Source: Burkholderiaceae bacterium (GTDB taxonomy: Bacteria > Pseudomonadota > Gammaproteobacteria > Burkholderiales > Burkholderiaceae_C). Taken from it: DNA of 64,000 nucleotides. Under the pieces are notes generated by a model that was given only the letters and a program-made list of their open reading frames with translations, ran no database searches and was not told where the DNA came from. The position numbers and the translations under genes are program-made. Of the stretch, positions 45,297-54,734 are shown one piece after another. How positions within the stretch are numbered: position 1 is the stretch's first letter; every line of letters begins with the position of its first letter. The stretch spans positions 1-64,000 of the forward strand of contig CAKKRJ010000005.1 in NCBI GenBank assembly GCA_919902775.1, written 5' to 3'.

Positions 45297-46502
45297 ATGA
45301 GCGAAGCATTTGTTTATGACGCCATACGCACACCGCGTGGCAAAGGCAAAAAAGACGGCAGCCTGCACGAAGTCAAGCCCATCAGCTTGCTGTCGGGCGT
45401 GTTGCGCGAGCTGCAAAGCCGCAACCAGTTGGACACCGCTGCGGTGGACGATGTGGTCATGGGCGTGGTCTCGCCCATTGGCGAACAAGGTTCGGTGATC
45501 CCCAAAGTGGCGGCCCTGGCCGCTGGCTGGGACTGGCGTTGCTCGGGCGTGCAGCTCAACCGCTTTTGTGCCTCGGGCCTGGAGGCGGTCAACATGGCCG
45601 CCATGAAAGTGCGCAGCGGCTGGGAAGACCTGGTGGTGGCCGGTGGCCTGGAGAGCATGAGCCGCGTGCCGATTGGCTCGGACGGCGGCGCCTGGGCGCA
45701 AGACCCAGAAACCAACAGCGCCACGCTGTTCGTGCCGCAAGGCATTGGTGCTGACTTGATCGCCACGATGAGCGGTTTCACGCGGCACGATGTGGATGCC
45801 TTCGCGGTCGAGTCGCAAAAGCGGGCCACGGCAGCACGTGCGGCAGGCTACTTTGATGGCTCGGTCGTGCCGGTCAAAGACAAGCTGGGCCAGGTCATCC
45901 TGGCGCAAGACGAATTCATCAAACCCGGCACCACGGTGGAAACACTGGGCGGCCTGAAAGCCGCGTTTGAGCAACTGGGCGCGATGGGCTTTGACGCGGT
46001 GGCCTTGCAGCGCTACCCGCAGGTCGAGCGCATCCACCATGTGCACCACGCGGGCAACTCGTCGGGCATTGTGGACGGCGCTGCCGCCGTGTTGATCGGC
46101 TCTGAAGCAGCCGGCAAAACCCACGGCCTCAAGCCGCGTGCCCGCATCGTGGCCGCGGCCTTGTCGGGGGCCGACCCCACCATCATGCTCACAGGCCCCA
46201 TGCCCGCCGCCCGCAAGGCGCTGGCCAAGGCGGGGCTGACGATTGACCAGATCGATTTGTTCGAGATCAACGAGGCGTTTGCCGCCGTGCCCATGAAGTT
46301 CATGCAAGAGCTGCATGTGCCGCACGACAAGGTCAACGTCAACGGGGGTGCCATTGCCATGGGCCACCCGCTGGGGGCCACGGGCGCGATGATTCTGGGC
46401 ATCCTGATCGACGAGTTGCACCGCCGCCAATTGCGTTATGGCATGGCCACTTTGTGCGTGGGCGGCGGCATGGGCATCGCCACCATCGTTGAACGCGTTT
46501 GA
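45297..46502 (+). CDS. acetyl-CoA C-acyltransferase (beta-oxidation thiolase)
   Basis: 401 residues. FadA/FadI-type thiolase that releases acetyl-CoA from 3-oxoacyl-CoA. Nucleophile in [13 protein letters not shown], then [29 protein letters not shown] and the C-terminal [15 protein letters not shown] cysteine motif. ATG at 45297 behind AGGAG. Followed 16 bases later by the multifunctional FadB/J-type gene: together they form a complete beta-oxidation pair. Confidence 0.94.
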   Translation: MSEAFVYDAIRTPRGKGKKDGSLHEVKPISLLSGVLRELQSRNQLDTAAVDDVVMGVVSPIGEQGSVIPKVAALAAGWDWRCSGVQLNRFCASGLEAVNMAAMKVRSGWEDLVVAGGLESMSRVPIGSDGGAWAQDPETNSATLFVPQGIGADLIATMSGFTRHDVDAFAVESQKRATAARAAGYFDGSVVPVKDKLGQVILAQDEFIKPGTTVETLGGLKAAFEQLGAMGFDAVALQRYPQVERIHHVHHAGNSSGIVDGAAAVLIGSEAAGKTHGLKPRARIVAAALSGADPTIMLTGPMPAARKALAKAGLTIDQIDLFEINEAFAAVPMKFMQELHVPHDKVNVNGGAIAMGHPLGATGAMILGILIDELHRRQLRYGMATLCVGGGMGIATIVERV

Positions 46503-46518
46503 CCGAGGAGACACCGAC

Positions 46519-48678
46519 ATGATTTTGAAAACACTGCGTTACGAATTGGCGGACGGCATCGCCACCATCACTTTTGACGAGCAAGGCTCGCCGGTCAACA
46601 CCATGTGCCTGCAATGGCAGGCCGATCTGGCTCAGGCGGCTGAGCAGGTGCTCAAAGACAAGGCCAGCATCCAGGGCATCGTGCTGGCCTCGGCCAAGTC
46701 CACGTTTTTTGCGGGGGCCGACCTCAAGGGCGTGATGCGCTCGCAAGCTTCGGACGGCCCGCGCGTCTTTACCGAGATTGAAGGCATCAAAAAAAGCTTT
46801 CGCACCCTCGAGACGCTGGGCGTGCCGGTGGTCAGCTGCCTCAATGGCACCGCGCTGGGCGGCGGCTGGGAAGTGGCGCTGATCGGCCACTACCGCATCG
46901 CCACGGCCAACCCGAAAACGCAATTTGGTTTGCCCGAAGTCACGCTGGGTTTGATTCCCGGTGGCGGCGGCATCACCAAGATGACGCGCCAACTGGGCCT
47001 GCTGGCCGCACAGCCCTATGTGCTGGAGAGCAAATTGTTTGGCCCCGAAGAAGCACAAAAGCTGGGCCTGGTGCACGAGATTGTCGCCAGTGATGACCTG
47101 TTGCGCCCCCGCGCGCTGGCGCACATCGCCGCGTCACAAGGCCAGCCTGAAGCGGCCCAGCACCTGTGGGACCGCAAGGACTACAAGATGCCCGGCGGCA
47201 CGCCCAGCAACCCCAAAATTGCAGGCATGTTGAGTGTGGCCCCGGCCGTGCTCAAGCAAAAAACACGCGGCCTGTACCCTGCGCCCGAAGCGGCGCTGGC
47301 CGCCATGGTGGAAGGTGCGATGGTGGACTTTGACACCGCCATGCGCATCGAAAGCCGTTACCTCGCTGGCCTGATGACCAGCCAGGTGGCGCGCAACATG
47401 ATCAACACCTTCTTCTTCAACATGAACAGCATCAAGGGCGGCCAAAGCCGCCCTAAAGCTGCGCCGCGCTACAAGCCGCAAAAGGTGGGCATTCTGGGTG
47501 CGGGCATGATGGGCGCGGGCATTGCCTATGCACAAGCCAGCCGGGGCATGGCCACCGTGCTCAAAGACGTGAGCGTTGAAGCCGCCGAAAAAGGCAAGGC
47601 CTACAGCCACAAGCTCACGCAAAAGCGCGTGGACAAAGGCCGCATGGCCGCCGACAAACAACAAGCCCTGTTGTCACTGATTCAGCCCACGGCCAGCGCC
47701 GCAGACCTGAAGGGCTGCGACCTGGTCATCGAGGCCGTGTTTGAAAACCGCGAGCTCAAAGCCCGGGTCACGCAAGAGGCCGAGCCGATGTTGGCCGAAG
47801 GCGGATTCTTTGCCAGCAACACCTCCACCTTGCCCATCAGTGGCCTGGCCACGGCCAGCGCCCATGCGAATAAATTTGTCGGCATCCACTTCTTCAGCCC
47901 GGTGGACAAGATGAAGCTGGTGGAGATCATTCGCGGCGCACAGACCGACGACGAAACCATCGCCCGTGCATTCGACTACGTGCAGGCACTGGGCAAGCTG
48001 CCGATTGTGGTGAACGACTCGCGTGGCTTTTACACCAGCCGCACCTTTGGTACCTTTGTCATGGAAGGTGCGGCCATGTTGGGCGAGGGCATCCCTGCCC
48101 CCGTGATCGAAAACCTGGCCATGCAAGTGGGCATGCCGGTGGGCCCGCTGGCCGTGCTGGACGAAACGGCGCTGTCGTTGTCGGTGCATGTGCTGGACCA
48201 AACCCGCGAAGACTTCGCCAAAGAAGGCAAGAGCTACAGCGCCACGCCCGGTGAGTTGTTCGTCGAGCGCATGGTCAAAGAGCTCAAGCGCCCCGGCCGC
48301 GCCGCAGGCGGTGGTTTTTACGACTACCCCGCTGGCCAGAAAAAAGTGCTGTGGCCCGAACTGAAAACCCGCTTTGAAAAAGCCGACGTGGCCTACAGCC
48401 TGCAAGACATCAAGGACCGCCTGCTGTACCGCCAAGCGGTAGAGACCGCCCGCTGCCTGCAAGAAGGCGTGCTGACCTCGGTGCACGACGGCAACATCGG
48501 CTCGATCTTCGGCATCGGTTTTCCGGCCTGGACGGGCGGCGCCTTGCAGTTCATCTATGGCCAGGGGGTGGACGCATTTGCCAAACGCTGCGCCGAACTG
48601 GCCGTGCAATACGGCGCGGGCTTTGCGCTGACGGCGGAAGTGATTGCCAGTTTGAAGCAGCACCAGCCGGTGTATTGA
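46519..48678 (+). CDS. multifunctional 3-hydroxyacyl-CoA dehydrogenase/enoyl-CoA hydratase, FadB/FadJ type
   Basis: 719 residues. N-terminal crotonase domain (about 1-190; FFAGADLKGVM, GTALGGGWEVAL, FGLPEVTLGLIPGGGG with both catalytic-type glutamate positions filled), linker, then NAD-binding 3-hydroxyacyl-CoA dehydrogenase (VGILGAGMMGAGIAYAQA at about 322) with SNTSTLPIS, HFFSPVDKM and two C-terminal HCDH domains. Performs hydration and oxidation before the adjacent thiolase. Ends about 30 bases before the decayed Bro-N gene. Confidence 0.95.
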   Translation: MILKTLRYELADGIATITFDEQGSPVNTMCLQWQADLAQAAEQVLKDKASIQGIVLASAKSTFFAGADLKGVMRSQASDGPRVFTEIEGIKKSFRTLETLGVPVVSCLNGTALGGGWEVALIGHYRIATANPKTQFGLPEVTLGLIPGGGGITKMTRQLGLLAAQPYVLESKLFGPEEAQKLGLVHEIVASDDLLRPRALAHIAASQGQPEAAQHLWDRKDYKMPGGTPSNPKIAGMLSVAPAVLKQKTRGLYPAPEAALAAMVEGAMVDFDTAMRIESRYLAGLMTSQVARNMINTFFFNMNSIKGGQSRPKAAPRYKPQKVGILGAGMMGAGIAYAQASRGMATVLKDVSVEAAEKGKAYSHKLTQKRVDKGRMAADKQQALLSLIQPTASAADLKGCDLVIEAVFENRELKARVTQEAEPMLAEGGFFASNTSTLPISGLATASAHANKFVGIHFFSPVDKMKLVEIIRGAQTDDETIARAFDYVQALGKLPIVVNDSRGFYTSRTFGTFVMEGAAMLGEGIPAPVIENLAMQVGMPVGPLAVLDETALSLSVHVLDQTREDFAKEGKSYSATPGELFVERMVKELKRPGRAAGGGFYDYPAGQKKVLWPELKTRFEKADVAYSLQDIKDRLLYRQAVETARCLQEGVLTSVHDGNIGSIFGIGFPAWTGGALQFIYGQGVDAFAKRCAELAVQYGAGFALTAEVIASLKQHQPVY

Positions 48679-48707
48679 AGACGTGACCCAGGACGTGGGC
48701 CTTCAGC

Positions 48708-48995
48708 TATGGATTGCACCAAGCAAAGTAATGTCTCGACGGTGGCTACGTCCGCTAGGTAGTTTTTCCCGTCTGCGGCGGGCAATTTCAGTCGGTGACA
48801 ATTTGTCACCGACTGACTACCTTCTTTATTGAGTCGGCTTTTGAGCTTGTTCCTGTACTTGCGCGCAGTCTGGTAGTCGCTTTGCAGCGTCAGAGCCTGA
48901 ACCACATCCACAACCGAGAACCACCAAGTCTCACTGGCTTAGTCATAAACACGGTGAATGTCTTTGCCGTCGAACTGAGCTGCAGCAATGTTCAT
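48708..48995 (-). pseudogene. broken Bro-N (BRO family N-terminal) domain protein
   Basis: Reading from an ATG at 48995 gives AAAQFDGKDIHRVYD, then an in-frame TAA at 48939-48941, then in the same frame SETWWFSVVDVVQALTLQSD, ARKYRNKLKSRLNKEGSQS, VTNCHRLKLPAADGKNYLAD and VETLLCLVQSI. This is the conserved Bro-N domain of phage antirepressor-like and damage-inducible proteins. The sequence then stops matching, so the C-terminal part is gone. One nonsense codon plus truncation makes it a pseudogene. GAGGG lies before the ATG. The 656-base gap 48679-49334 otherwise contains a second remnant (49006-49160) and a REP-like module. Confidence 0.82.
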
Positions 48996-49005
48996 GTTCG
49001 GGCCC

Positions 49006-49160
49006 TCAAATGCTTGTGCTAATTTGGACCATATGGAGGACATCCTCGATATGGTCATCCATGGGATTACCGTCTGCATCGAGCTGACGGATGCCCTCAA
49101 ACGTGGCTGGTGCTGATTGGCAATGCGTTTGTCGTTGATGTTTTCGCCCAGCGTGTTGGT
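49006..49160 (-). pseudogene. second decayed fragment, possibly DinD/Bro-like
   Basis: Two minus-strand frames joined by one frameshift near 49108 read NTLGENINDKRIANQHQP and then TFEGIRQLDADGNPMDDHIE, DVLHMVQISTSI, stop. The phrase FEGIRQLDADGN resembles the opening of DinD/Bro-type proteins. It lies just upstream of the Bro-N pseudogene on the same strand. Family assignment is tentative. Confidence 0.35.
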
Positions 49161-49194
49161 GTGCACGATGTTGCGCTCTACAACGTTCCGATAT

Positions 49195-49225
49195 TTTGTA
49201 GGAGGTCGCCCCTGCGGCCGAAGAA
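49195..49225 (+). repeat. REP-like module, single palindrome
   Basis: TTTTGTAGGAGGTCGCCCCT followed by GCGGCCGAAG: same module as at 10521-10551, with one change in the stem. It borders the decayed Bro-like region. Confidence 0.7.
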
Positions 49226-49334
49226 TGCGTAGCCCAGCGCAGCGTTTCCGCCCAAGTCGGATGGGTCCGCACATTGAGCCAAATTCTTCACCAAGGTCAG
49301 CAGATGTCCTGCTGGAGCATGATCGGTGGCTGGG

Positions 49335-50948
49335 TCAGGCTGGTGCGCTGCTGGAGAGGGTGCCTTTCAGCCAGTCGGCCTGCAGGCGCTTTTTGTGCAG
49401 CTTGCCAGTCTCCAGCCGGGGCAGTTGCGCCATCACCGCGATCTGTTTGGGGGCCTTGATGCGGCCCAGACGCGTCTGGCAGAAGGTCTGCAGGTCGTCC
49501 AACAGGGCGCTTGTAGGCGAGTGGGTCGGGTCGAGCTGAACCACCGCCACCAGCTTTTCGCCCAGGTCGTCGTCGGGCACGCCAAAGGCGGCCACGTCGA
49601 CCACGGCCGGGTGTTCGAGCATGGCGTGCTCGATCTCTTGCGGGTAGAGGTTGACGCCGCCGGAGATGACCATGAAGTCACGTCGGTCCGTCAGGTAGAG
49701 GTAGCCGTCGGCGTTCACATGACCGATGTCGCCGAAGGTGCGCCAGCCCTGGGGGCTGAGCACCGCCTGGGTTTTTTGCGGATCGTTCCAGTAGCTGAAC
49801 TCGCCTACGTTGCTTTCAAAGTAAACAGTTCCTGTGGTGTCGGCAGGCTGTTCCACGCCTTGTTCATCCAGGATGTGGACCCGGCAGTCACGCGGGCGCC
49901 CGACCGAGCCCTTGTGCAAAAGCCACTCGGCGGAGGTAATCCAGGTCGAGCCCAGGCCTTCGGTGCCGGCGTAGTACTCGTCGAGAATAGGGCCCCACCA
50001 GTCGATCATGGCTTGCTTGACATGCATTGGGCAAGGCGCGGCGCCGTGCGCAGCATGGGCCATGCTGGCGGTTGACCAACGCGCGCGGATCTCCGGCTCC
50101 AGCCGCAACATGCGCTGGAACATGGTGGGCACCCAGACGCTGTGGGTGCAGCGGTGGCGATCGATCAACTCCAGCGCCGCTTCGGCGTCGAAATGCTCCA
50201 TCACGATCGACAGCGCACCCGCACTCAGCGCCGCTTGCAGATAACGGTTGGGGGCGCTGTGGTAGAGCGGCGAGGTCGACAGGTAGACCGAGGCCGGGGT
50301 CAACTCCAGGGCGCGGGCCAGCGCGACATTGCGCATGTCGGGGCTGTTCCATGCGCTTTCGGGCAAGGCCCTGCGAATTCCTTTTGGCCGGCCGGTAGAG
50401 CCCGATGAGTACAGCATTTCCCGGCCGGCTGCAGGCGCATCGGGCAGCGTGTCGGGTTGGCTTTGCACCTGGGTCTGCCAGTCGGCCAAGCCCTCGGGAA
50501 CGCCGTCCGCACCAGACAGCGCATGGGCGAACAAGGCCACGCGGCCCGCATTCAGCAGCGCCGGCAGTTCTGCCAGGGCTGGCGCGCTGGTGGCAACCAG
50601 GGCCAGCTTGGCCTGCGAGTTGTCGATGATGTAGGCCATGTCCTGGGCCGACGCGCGGTAAGGCAGCAAGGTGTAGTACAGGCCCAGGCGCGCTGCGGCG
50701 CCGATCAAAATCAGCAGCTCGGGCGCATTCGGGTAGCACAGTGCCACCGCATCGCCTGGCTTCAAACCCGCCGCGCGCAGCGCGTGGGCGTGCCGGTTCG
50801 ATGCGCTTTCGAGTTGGCCAAAACTCAGTTCGCGCCCACTGGGCTCGAAGCGCATGGCGATTTTGTTGGGGTGGCGCAGGGCCACCGCGTGGGCGTGGCC
50901 GAAGGGGGTAGAGGGTTGGTTCATGGGGTCGGGGTTTGGGGCCATCAT
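49335..50948 (-). CDS. AMP-dependent acyl-CoA synthetase (ligase)
   Basis: 537 residues from the ATG at 50948. ANL-superfamily enzyme: P-loop YSSGSTGRPKGIRRA, the YYAGTEGLGSTWI adenylation motif, WRTFGDIGHVNADGYLYLTD, RRDFMVISGGVNLYPQEIE and the C-terminal LPRLETGKLHKKRL with the catalytic lysine. Activates an unknown carboxylic acid. The start overlaps the upstream crotonase stop; ATGs at 50945 and 50924 are alternatives. Last gene of a four-gene catabolic operon. Confidence 0.9.
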   Translation of the reverse strand: MMAPNPDPMNQPSTPFGHAHAVALRHPNKIAMRFEPSGRELSFGQLESASNRHAHALRAAGLKPGDAVALCYPNAPELLILIGAAARLGLYYTLLPYRASAQDMAYIIDNSQAKLALVATSAPALAELPALLNAGRVALFAHALSGADGVPEGLADWQTQVQSQPDTLPDAPAAGREMLYSSGSTGRPKGIRRALPESAWNSPDMRNVALARALELTPASVYLSTSPLYHSAPNRYLQAALSAGALSIVMEHFDAEAALELIDRHRCTHSVWVPTMFQRMLRLEPEIRARWSTASMAHAAHGAAPCPMHVKQAMIDWWGPILDEYYAGTEGLGSTWITSAEWLLHKGSVGRPRDCRVHILDEQGVEQPADTTGTVYFESNVGEFSYWNDPQKTQAVLSPQGWRTFGDIGHVNADGYLYLTDRRDFMVISGGVNLYPQEIEHAMLEHPAVVDVAAFGVPDDDLGEKLVAVVQLDPTHSPTSALLDDLQTFCQTRLGRIKAPKQIAVMAQLPRLETGKLHKKRLQADWLKGTLSSSAPA

Positions 50949-51757
50949 TGACCAGTAAAGCGCGGTGGGCGTTTCTGCATTGCCGCGGCGATGGCTTCTT
51001 TGTGGTCGTCGGTGGCCACGCAACGCAAGATGTTGTTGACCTCGGTGTCAAAGGCCAGGGGCAGCAAACCGCGCATCGCCGTGTTGAGGTTTTGCTTCAT
51101 CAGGCCCAACGCCACCGTGGGCTGCGCCGCCAGCTCGCGCGCCCATGCATTGGCCGCATCACGCAGCTGGTCAGCGGGCACGACGCGGTTGAACAGGCCC
51201 AGGCGCAGCGCCTCATCGGCGGCCACCATGCGTCCGGAGAAATACAGCTCGCGCGCGATGGCCGAACCCACCAGCTGGGTGAGGAAATAGGCACCGCCGT
51301 GGTCGCCCGAAAGCCCCACCTTGACAAAGCCAGTGCACAAGCGGGCGTCATCGCTGCCAATGCGCAGGTCGCAGGCCAGCGCCAACGAAAACCCCGCACC
51401 CATGGCAATGCCGGGAATGACGGCCAGCGTGGGTTTGGGCATTTCGTGCAGCAGGCGTTCGGTCTCCATGCGCGCGCGCAACGCCTTGGCCGGATCGGCT
51501 GCACCCGCGGCGGGCCGTTCACCGCCCGTGGCCTTGGCCAGCGCCTTGAGGTCTGCGCCGGATGAAAACGCGGTGCCGGCACCGGTGATCACCACCAGCC
51601 GCACAGCCGGGTCACGGGCCATGCGTTCGAGGCTGTGCGCCATGCGTTCGAAGGTCTCAGGCAGCGTGGCGTTGAGCACCTCGGGCCGGTTCAGCGTCAA
51701 GGTGGCGATCCCGTCTTCCAGTGTTTCCAGCAAAAAATCAGATGGGGTGTTGGTCAT
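50945..51757 (-). CDS. enoyl-CoA hydratase/isomerase family protein
   Basis: 270 residues. Crotonase fold with NRPEVLNATLPETF, GAGTAFSSGADLKAL and GIAMGAGFSLALACDLRI. At the active site it reads TGFVKVGLSGDHGGAYFL: the first catalytic glutamate is absent and aspartate stands in the second position, as in PaaG-like isomerases. Isomerase or atypical hydratase activity is therefore likelier than classical hydratase. Overlaps its neighbours by ATGA-type junctions. Confidence 0.88.
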   Translation of the reverse strand: MTNTPSDFLLETLEDGIATLTLNRPEVLNATLPETFERMAHSLERMARDPAVRLVVITGAGTAFSSGADLKALAKATGGERPAAGAADPAKALRARMETERLLHEMPKPTLAVIPGIAMGAGFSLALACDLRIGSDDARLCTGFVKVGLSGDHGGAYFLTQLVGSAIARELYFSGRMVAADEALRLGLFNRVVPADQLRDAANAWARELAAQPTVALGLMKQNLNTAMRGLLPLAFDTEVNNILRCVATDDHKEAIAAAMQKRPPRFTGQ

Positions 51758-52986
51758 ACTTTTTCCTGGGTTGGCTGTGTGTCGTCTTGTGCAGCAAGGG
51801 GCCAGGCGCCGACGCTGCGCAACACCTCCTCGGTGTGCTCGCCCAGCCGTGGCGGCGCTTCGGTCTTCAGGCGGATGGTGGAAAAGCGCAGCGGATTTTT
51901 CAGCACCGGCATGCGGCCACCGCCGGGCACTTCAACCTCTTGCCGCAGGCCACGGTGCACCACTTGGGGTTCGGCCAGCGCCTCTTGCAGGTTGTTGACT
52001 GGGCTGCACGGAACGCCAGCGCCTGACAACAGCGCCACCACGTCGGCCTTGTGCAGGGTTTGCGTCACCGCTTCGAGCAAGGCGTTGAGTGTCTTCGCGT
52101 TTTTCAGACGGTCTGGCAGGGTCGCGAACCGGGCATCGTCCACCCATTCGGGGTGGCCAAGCGCGGCGCACAGTGCGGGCCATTTGCGGGGATTGGACTG
52201 GATGATCACCGAGCCATCGAAACAGTTGAAAACCCCTGAGGGCACGACCACCAGTCCCGCCGAGTTGCCCAGCCGCGCCGGGGACTTGCCGCTGGCCAGG
52301 TAGGCGGTGCCCAGATAAGCGTTGGCGACGATGGCGGTGTCGAGCAGCGCGATGTCGATGTACTGGCCTTCCCCGGTGGCGTTGCGGTGCATCAGCGCAG
52401 CCAGGATGCCGGTGCAGGCGTACATGCCGGTCAGCAGGTCGGTGTTGGGCACCATGGTGCGCATCGGCCCGCCGCCAGGCTCGGCATCGGGCAGACCGCA
52501 GGTGCTCATCAGTCCCGCCATGCCCTGGAACAAAACGTCATAGCCAGGCTGTGCCGCGCAGGGGCCCGTTTGCCCGTAGCCCGTGACCGAACAGTAAATC
52601 AGTTGGGGGTTGATGGCCGAGAGGCTGGCGTAATCCAGGCCATAGCGCGCCAGGTTGCCGACCTTGAAATTCTCGACCAGCACGTCGCAGCTCTTGACCA
52701 GTTGCTGCAGGATCTGTTGACCCTGTGGGCTGCTGATGTCCAGTACCACCGATTTTTTGCCACGGTTGGCGCAGACGTAGAAGGCCGACCAGTCTGAACG
52801 CTCGGCGGCGTGAGACAGGTCGTCGTCCAATTCGGGGTGGAAGTACGGCGGGGCCAAGCGCGTTTCATCGCCGCCGTCGGGGTTCTCGATCTTGATCACC
52901 TCGGCGCCCAGATCGGCCAGAATTTGCGTGCACCATGGGCCGGCCAGCACACGGGTCAAATCAAGAACCTTGATTTTGTTGAGCAT
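51754..52986 (-). CDS. CaiB/BaiF (class III) CoA-transferase
   Basis: 410 residues. Moves CoA between carboxylates. VLDLTRVLAGPWCTQILADL, GAEVIKIENP, FYVCANRGKKSVVLD and AQPGYDVLFQGMAGLMS (the aspartate carries the transient acyl anhydride) are classical. Start at the ATG at 52986. Sits 33 bases after the Bug protein gene and overlaps the crotonase gene. With the ligase downstream the operon has two ways to form the thioester. Confidence 0.93.
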   Translation of the reverse strand: MLNKIKVLDLTRVLAGPWCTQILADLGAEVIKIENPDGGDETRLAPPYFHPELDDDLSHAAERSDWSAFYVCANRGKKSVVLDISSPQGQQILQQLVKSCDVLVENFKVGNLARYGLDYASLSAINPQLIYCSVTGYGQTGPCAAQPGYDVLFQGMAGLMSTCGLPDAEPGGGPMRTMVPNTDLLTGMYACTGILAALMHRNATGEGQYIDIALLDTAIVANAYLGTAYLASGKSPARLGNSAGLVVVPSGVFNCFDGSVIIQSNPRKWPALCAALGHPEWVDDARFATLPDRLKNAKTLNALLEAVTQTLHKADVVALLSGAGVPCSPVNNLQEALAEPQVVHRGLRQEVEVPGGGRMPVLKNPLRFSTIRLKTEAPPRLGEHTEEVLRSVGAWPLAAQDDTQPTQEKV

Positions 52987-53019
52987 GGTTGAGGGCGGGC
53001 GTTGCCGCCCTCCATTCAT

Positions 53020-53997
53020 TTATTGGACAGGAATATTGGCGAACTTGATGGCGTCGCGCCACACGGGAAGCTGCTCGACCAGGATGGCCCGCATTTGATC
53101 CGGTGTGCTGGCTTCCAGAACGCTGCCATATTTGTTGAAGAAGGCCTGCAATTCGGGCTGCTTGAAGGCCTTGTCCATCGCCTTGGACAACTGCTCAAGC
53201 GCAGGCTTGGGTGTGTTGGCTGGCGCAAAAAAACCGCTCCAGGCCCGGGTGCTGATCTCTGGCAGGCCAGCTTCTGCAAAGGTGGGGACATCGGGCATTT
53301 TGTCGCTGCGCTTAGGCAGCAGCACAGCCAGGGCTTTGGCTTTGCCGCCGACTTTTTCAATCAGGTCAAGGCCGCCGACCGTGACCTGGATGCGACCCGT
53401 CATGAAGTCCGTCAAGGCGGCGGCACTGCCTTTGTAGGTCGCATTGACGATGTCGAGTTTGGCGGTTGATGCCAGTTGCGCCAATGCCACTTGGCTGGTC
53501 GAGTCACCGGTGCCAGAGGACAATTTTCCAGGGTTGGCGCGTGCATAGGCAACGAATTCCTGCATGTTTTTCACAGGCAGACTTTCATGCACGAGCAGGA
53601 AAAAGGTGAAGGAAGAAAAATGCGACACGGGAGCAAAGTCGCGCAAAGTGTCGTAAGGGGGTTTGCTGTGGGTCAGCGGCACAAACAACAGGGCCGATGG
53701 GGTGCCGAACATGATGGTGTGTCCATCTGCCGGTGACTTCATCAATTCCTGTACCGCAAGCAGGCCATCGGCGCCGGGTTTGTTGTCGACAACGACCGAC
53801 ACGCCAAGCGCTTCTGACAGGGGCTGGGCCAACTTACGTACCGATATGTCCCCTGCACCGCCGGGCTGGAAAGGCACGAGAATGCGCAGTGGTTTGTTGG
53901 GGAAAGCGGTCTGGGCATGTGCCGCGCCCAAACCCACCAAAGTCAGCGCTGCAGCGCTGATCAGCACGGCGCGCCTGAAAATTTGACCTGAAGCCAT
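53020..53997 (-). CDS. Bug/TctC-type tripartite tricarboxylate transporter substrate-binding protein
   Basis: 325 residues. Signal peptide ending AAHA, then the Bug signature PNKPLRILVPFQPGGAGDIS, VVVDNKPGADGLLAVQELMKS and DVPTFAEAGLP near the C-terminus. Binds a carboxylate in the periplasm. No TctA/TctB membrane genes are adjacent, typical of orphan Bug proteins in Burkholderiales. First gene of the operon, with a strong GAGGAGA ribosome site. Confidence 0.93.
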   Translation of the reverse strand: MASGQIFRRAVLISAAALTLVGLGAAHAQTAFPNKPLRILVPFQPGGAGDISVRKLAQPLSEALGVSVVVDNKPGADGLLAVQELMKSPADGHTIMFGTPSALLFVPLTHSKPPYDTLRDFAPVSHFSSFTFFLLVHESLPVKNMQEFVAYARANPGKLSSGTGDSTSQVALAQLASTAKLDIVNATYKGSAAALTDFMTGRIQVTVGGLDLIEKVGGKAKALAVLLPKRSDKMPDVPTFAEAGLPEISTRAWSGFFAPANTPKPALEQLSKAMDKAFKQPELQAFFNKYGSVLEASTPDQMRAILVEQLPVWRDAIKFANIPVQ

Positions 53998-54134
53998 CGT
54001 CTTGTCTCCTCGTTGTTGAACGAGGCATTATTTTCGAAGCTTGCGGCCTGTGAAAGGCCCGTCAGGCTATTTCTTGATTGGTGGACCCTATAAAGGATGT
54101 GTCGCCTGTTGCGCTGGCGAACGGCAGCGGCGCA

Positions 54135-54593
54135 TCAGGCGTAAGCCAGCGGCAATTCGGTGGTGTATTTGATTTGTTCCATCGCAAAACTGGAACTCAC
54201 ATCTGAAAATTCCATGCTTTGGATGAGCCGCTTGTAAACGGCGTCATAGGCCTGGATGTCGGGCACCACCACGCGCAGCAGGTAATCGGTGTCGCCACTC
54301 ATGCGATAGAACTCCACGATTTCGGGAATGGCCGCCACCACGCCGCTCAATTGCCGATGCCACTGGTCGTTGTGCTGGTTGGTCTTGATGGAGACGAACA
54401 CCGTCACGCCCACACGCAATTTCTGGGGGTTGAGCAAGGTCACGCGTCCCAGAATGTAGCCTTGCTGTTCAAGGTTCTGAATGCGCCGCCAACAGGGGGT
54501 GGCCGACAAACCCACCTGCTCAGCGATATGGCTCACGGGCAGTGTGGCATCGGTTTGCAGCAGCGCCAGGATTTTCTTGTCTATGGCATCCAT
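54135..54593 (-). CDS. Lrp/AsnC family transcriptional regulator
   Basis: 152 residues. N-terminal helix-turn-helix (DAIDKKILALLQTDATLPVS, QVGLSATPCWRRIQNLEQ) and a C-terminal RAM domain (YRMSGDTDYLLRVVVPDI). Lrp-type regulators respond to amino acids. Divergent from a cystathionine beta-lyase-like gene, which it most likely controls along with itself. Confidence 0.93.
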   Translation of the reverse strand: MDAIDKKILALLQTDATLPVSHIAEQVGLSATPCWRRIQNLEQQGYILGRVTLLNPQKLRVGVTVFVSIKTNQHNDQWHRQLSGVVAAIPEIVEFYRMSGDTDYLLRVVVPDIQAYDAVYKRLIQSMEFSDVSSSFAMEQIKYTTELPLAYA

Positions 54594-54631
54594 TGGGAAA
54601 TTATTCTAATAAGTTTCAATTTGTTGGTGTG

Positions 54632-54674
54632 TATTTTCAAATATAGCGCATTCGACGCCAATGTTTGGAAAATA
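54632..54674. promoter_or_regulatory. imperfect inverted repeat in the Lrp-metC spacer
   Basis: TATTTTCAAA (54632-54641) and TTTGGAAAATA (54664-54674) are near-perfect inverted repeats in an AT-rich 141-base divergent region. AT-rich dyads are what Lrp-type octamers bind, so this is a candidate operator. Confidence 0.4.
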
Positions 54675-54734
54675 CCGCCCTGTTGTGGGTGCCACACTTT
54701 CGTCAAGAATTCCCAACGCACAGGCACCCTTTTC

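Noticed and set aside
50948..51023. Longer N-terminus of the AMP ligase reaching into the crotonase gene
   Set aside because: The extra residues are Arg/His-rich shadow sequence; the ATG overlapping the crotonase stop fits the operon's coupling pattern.
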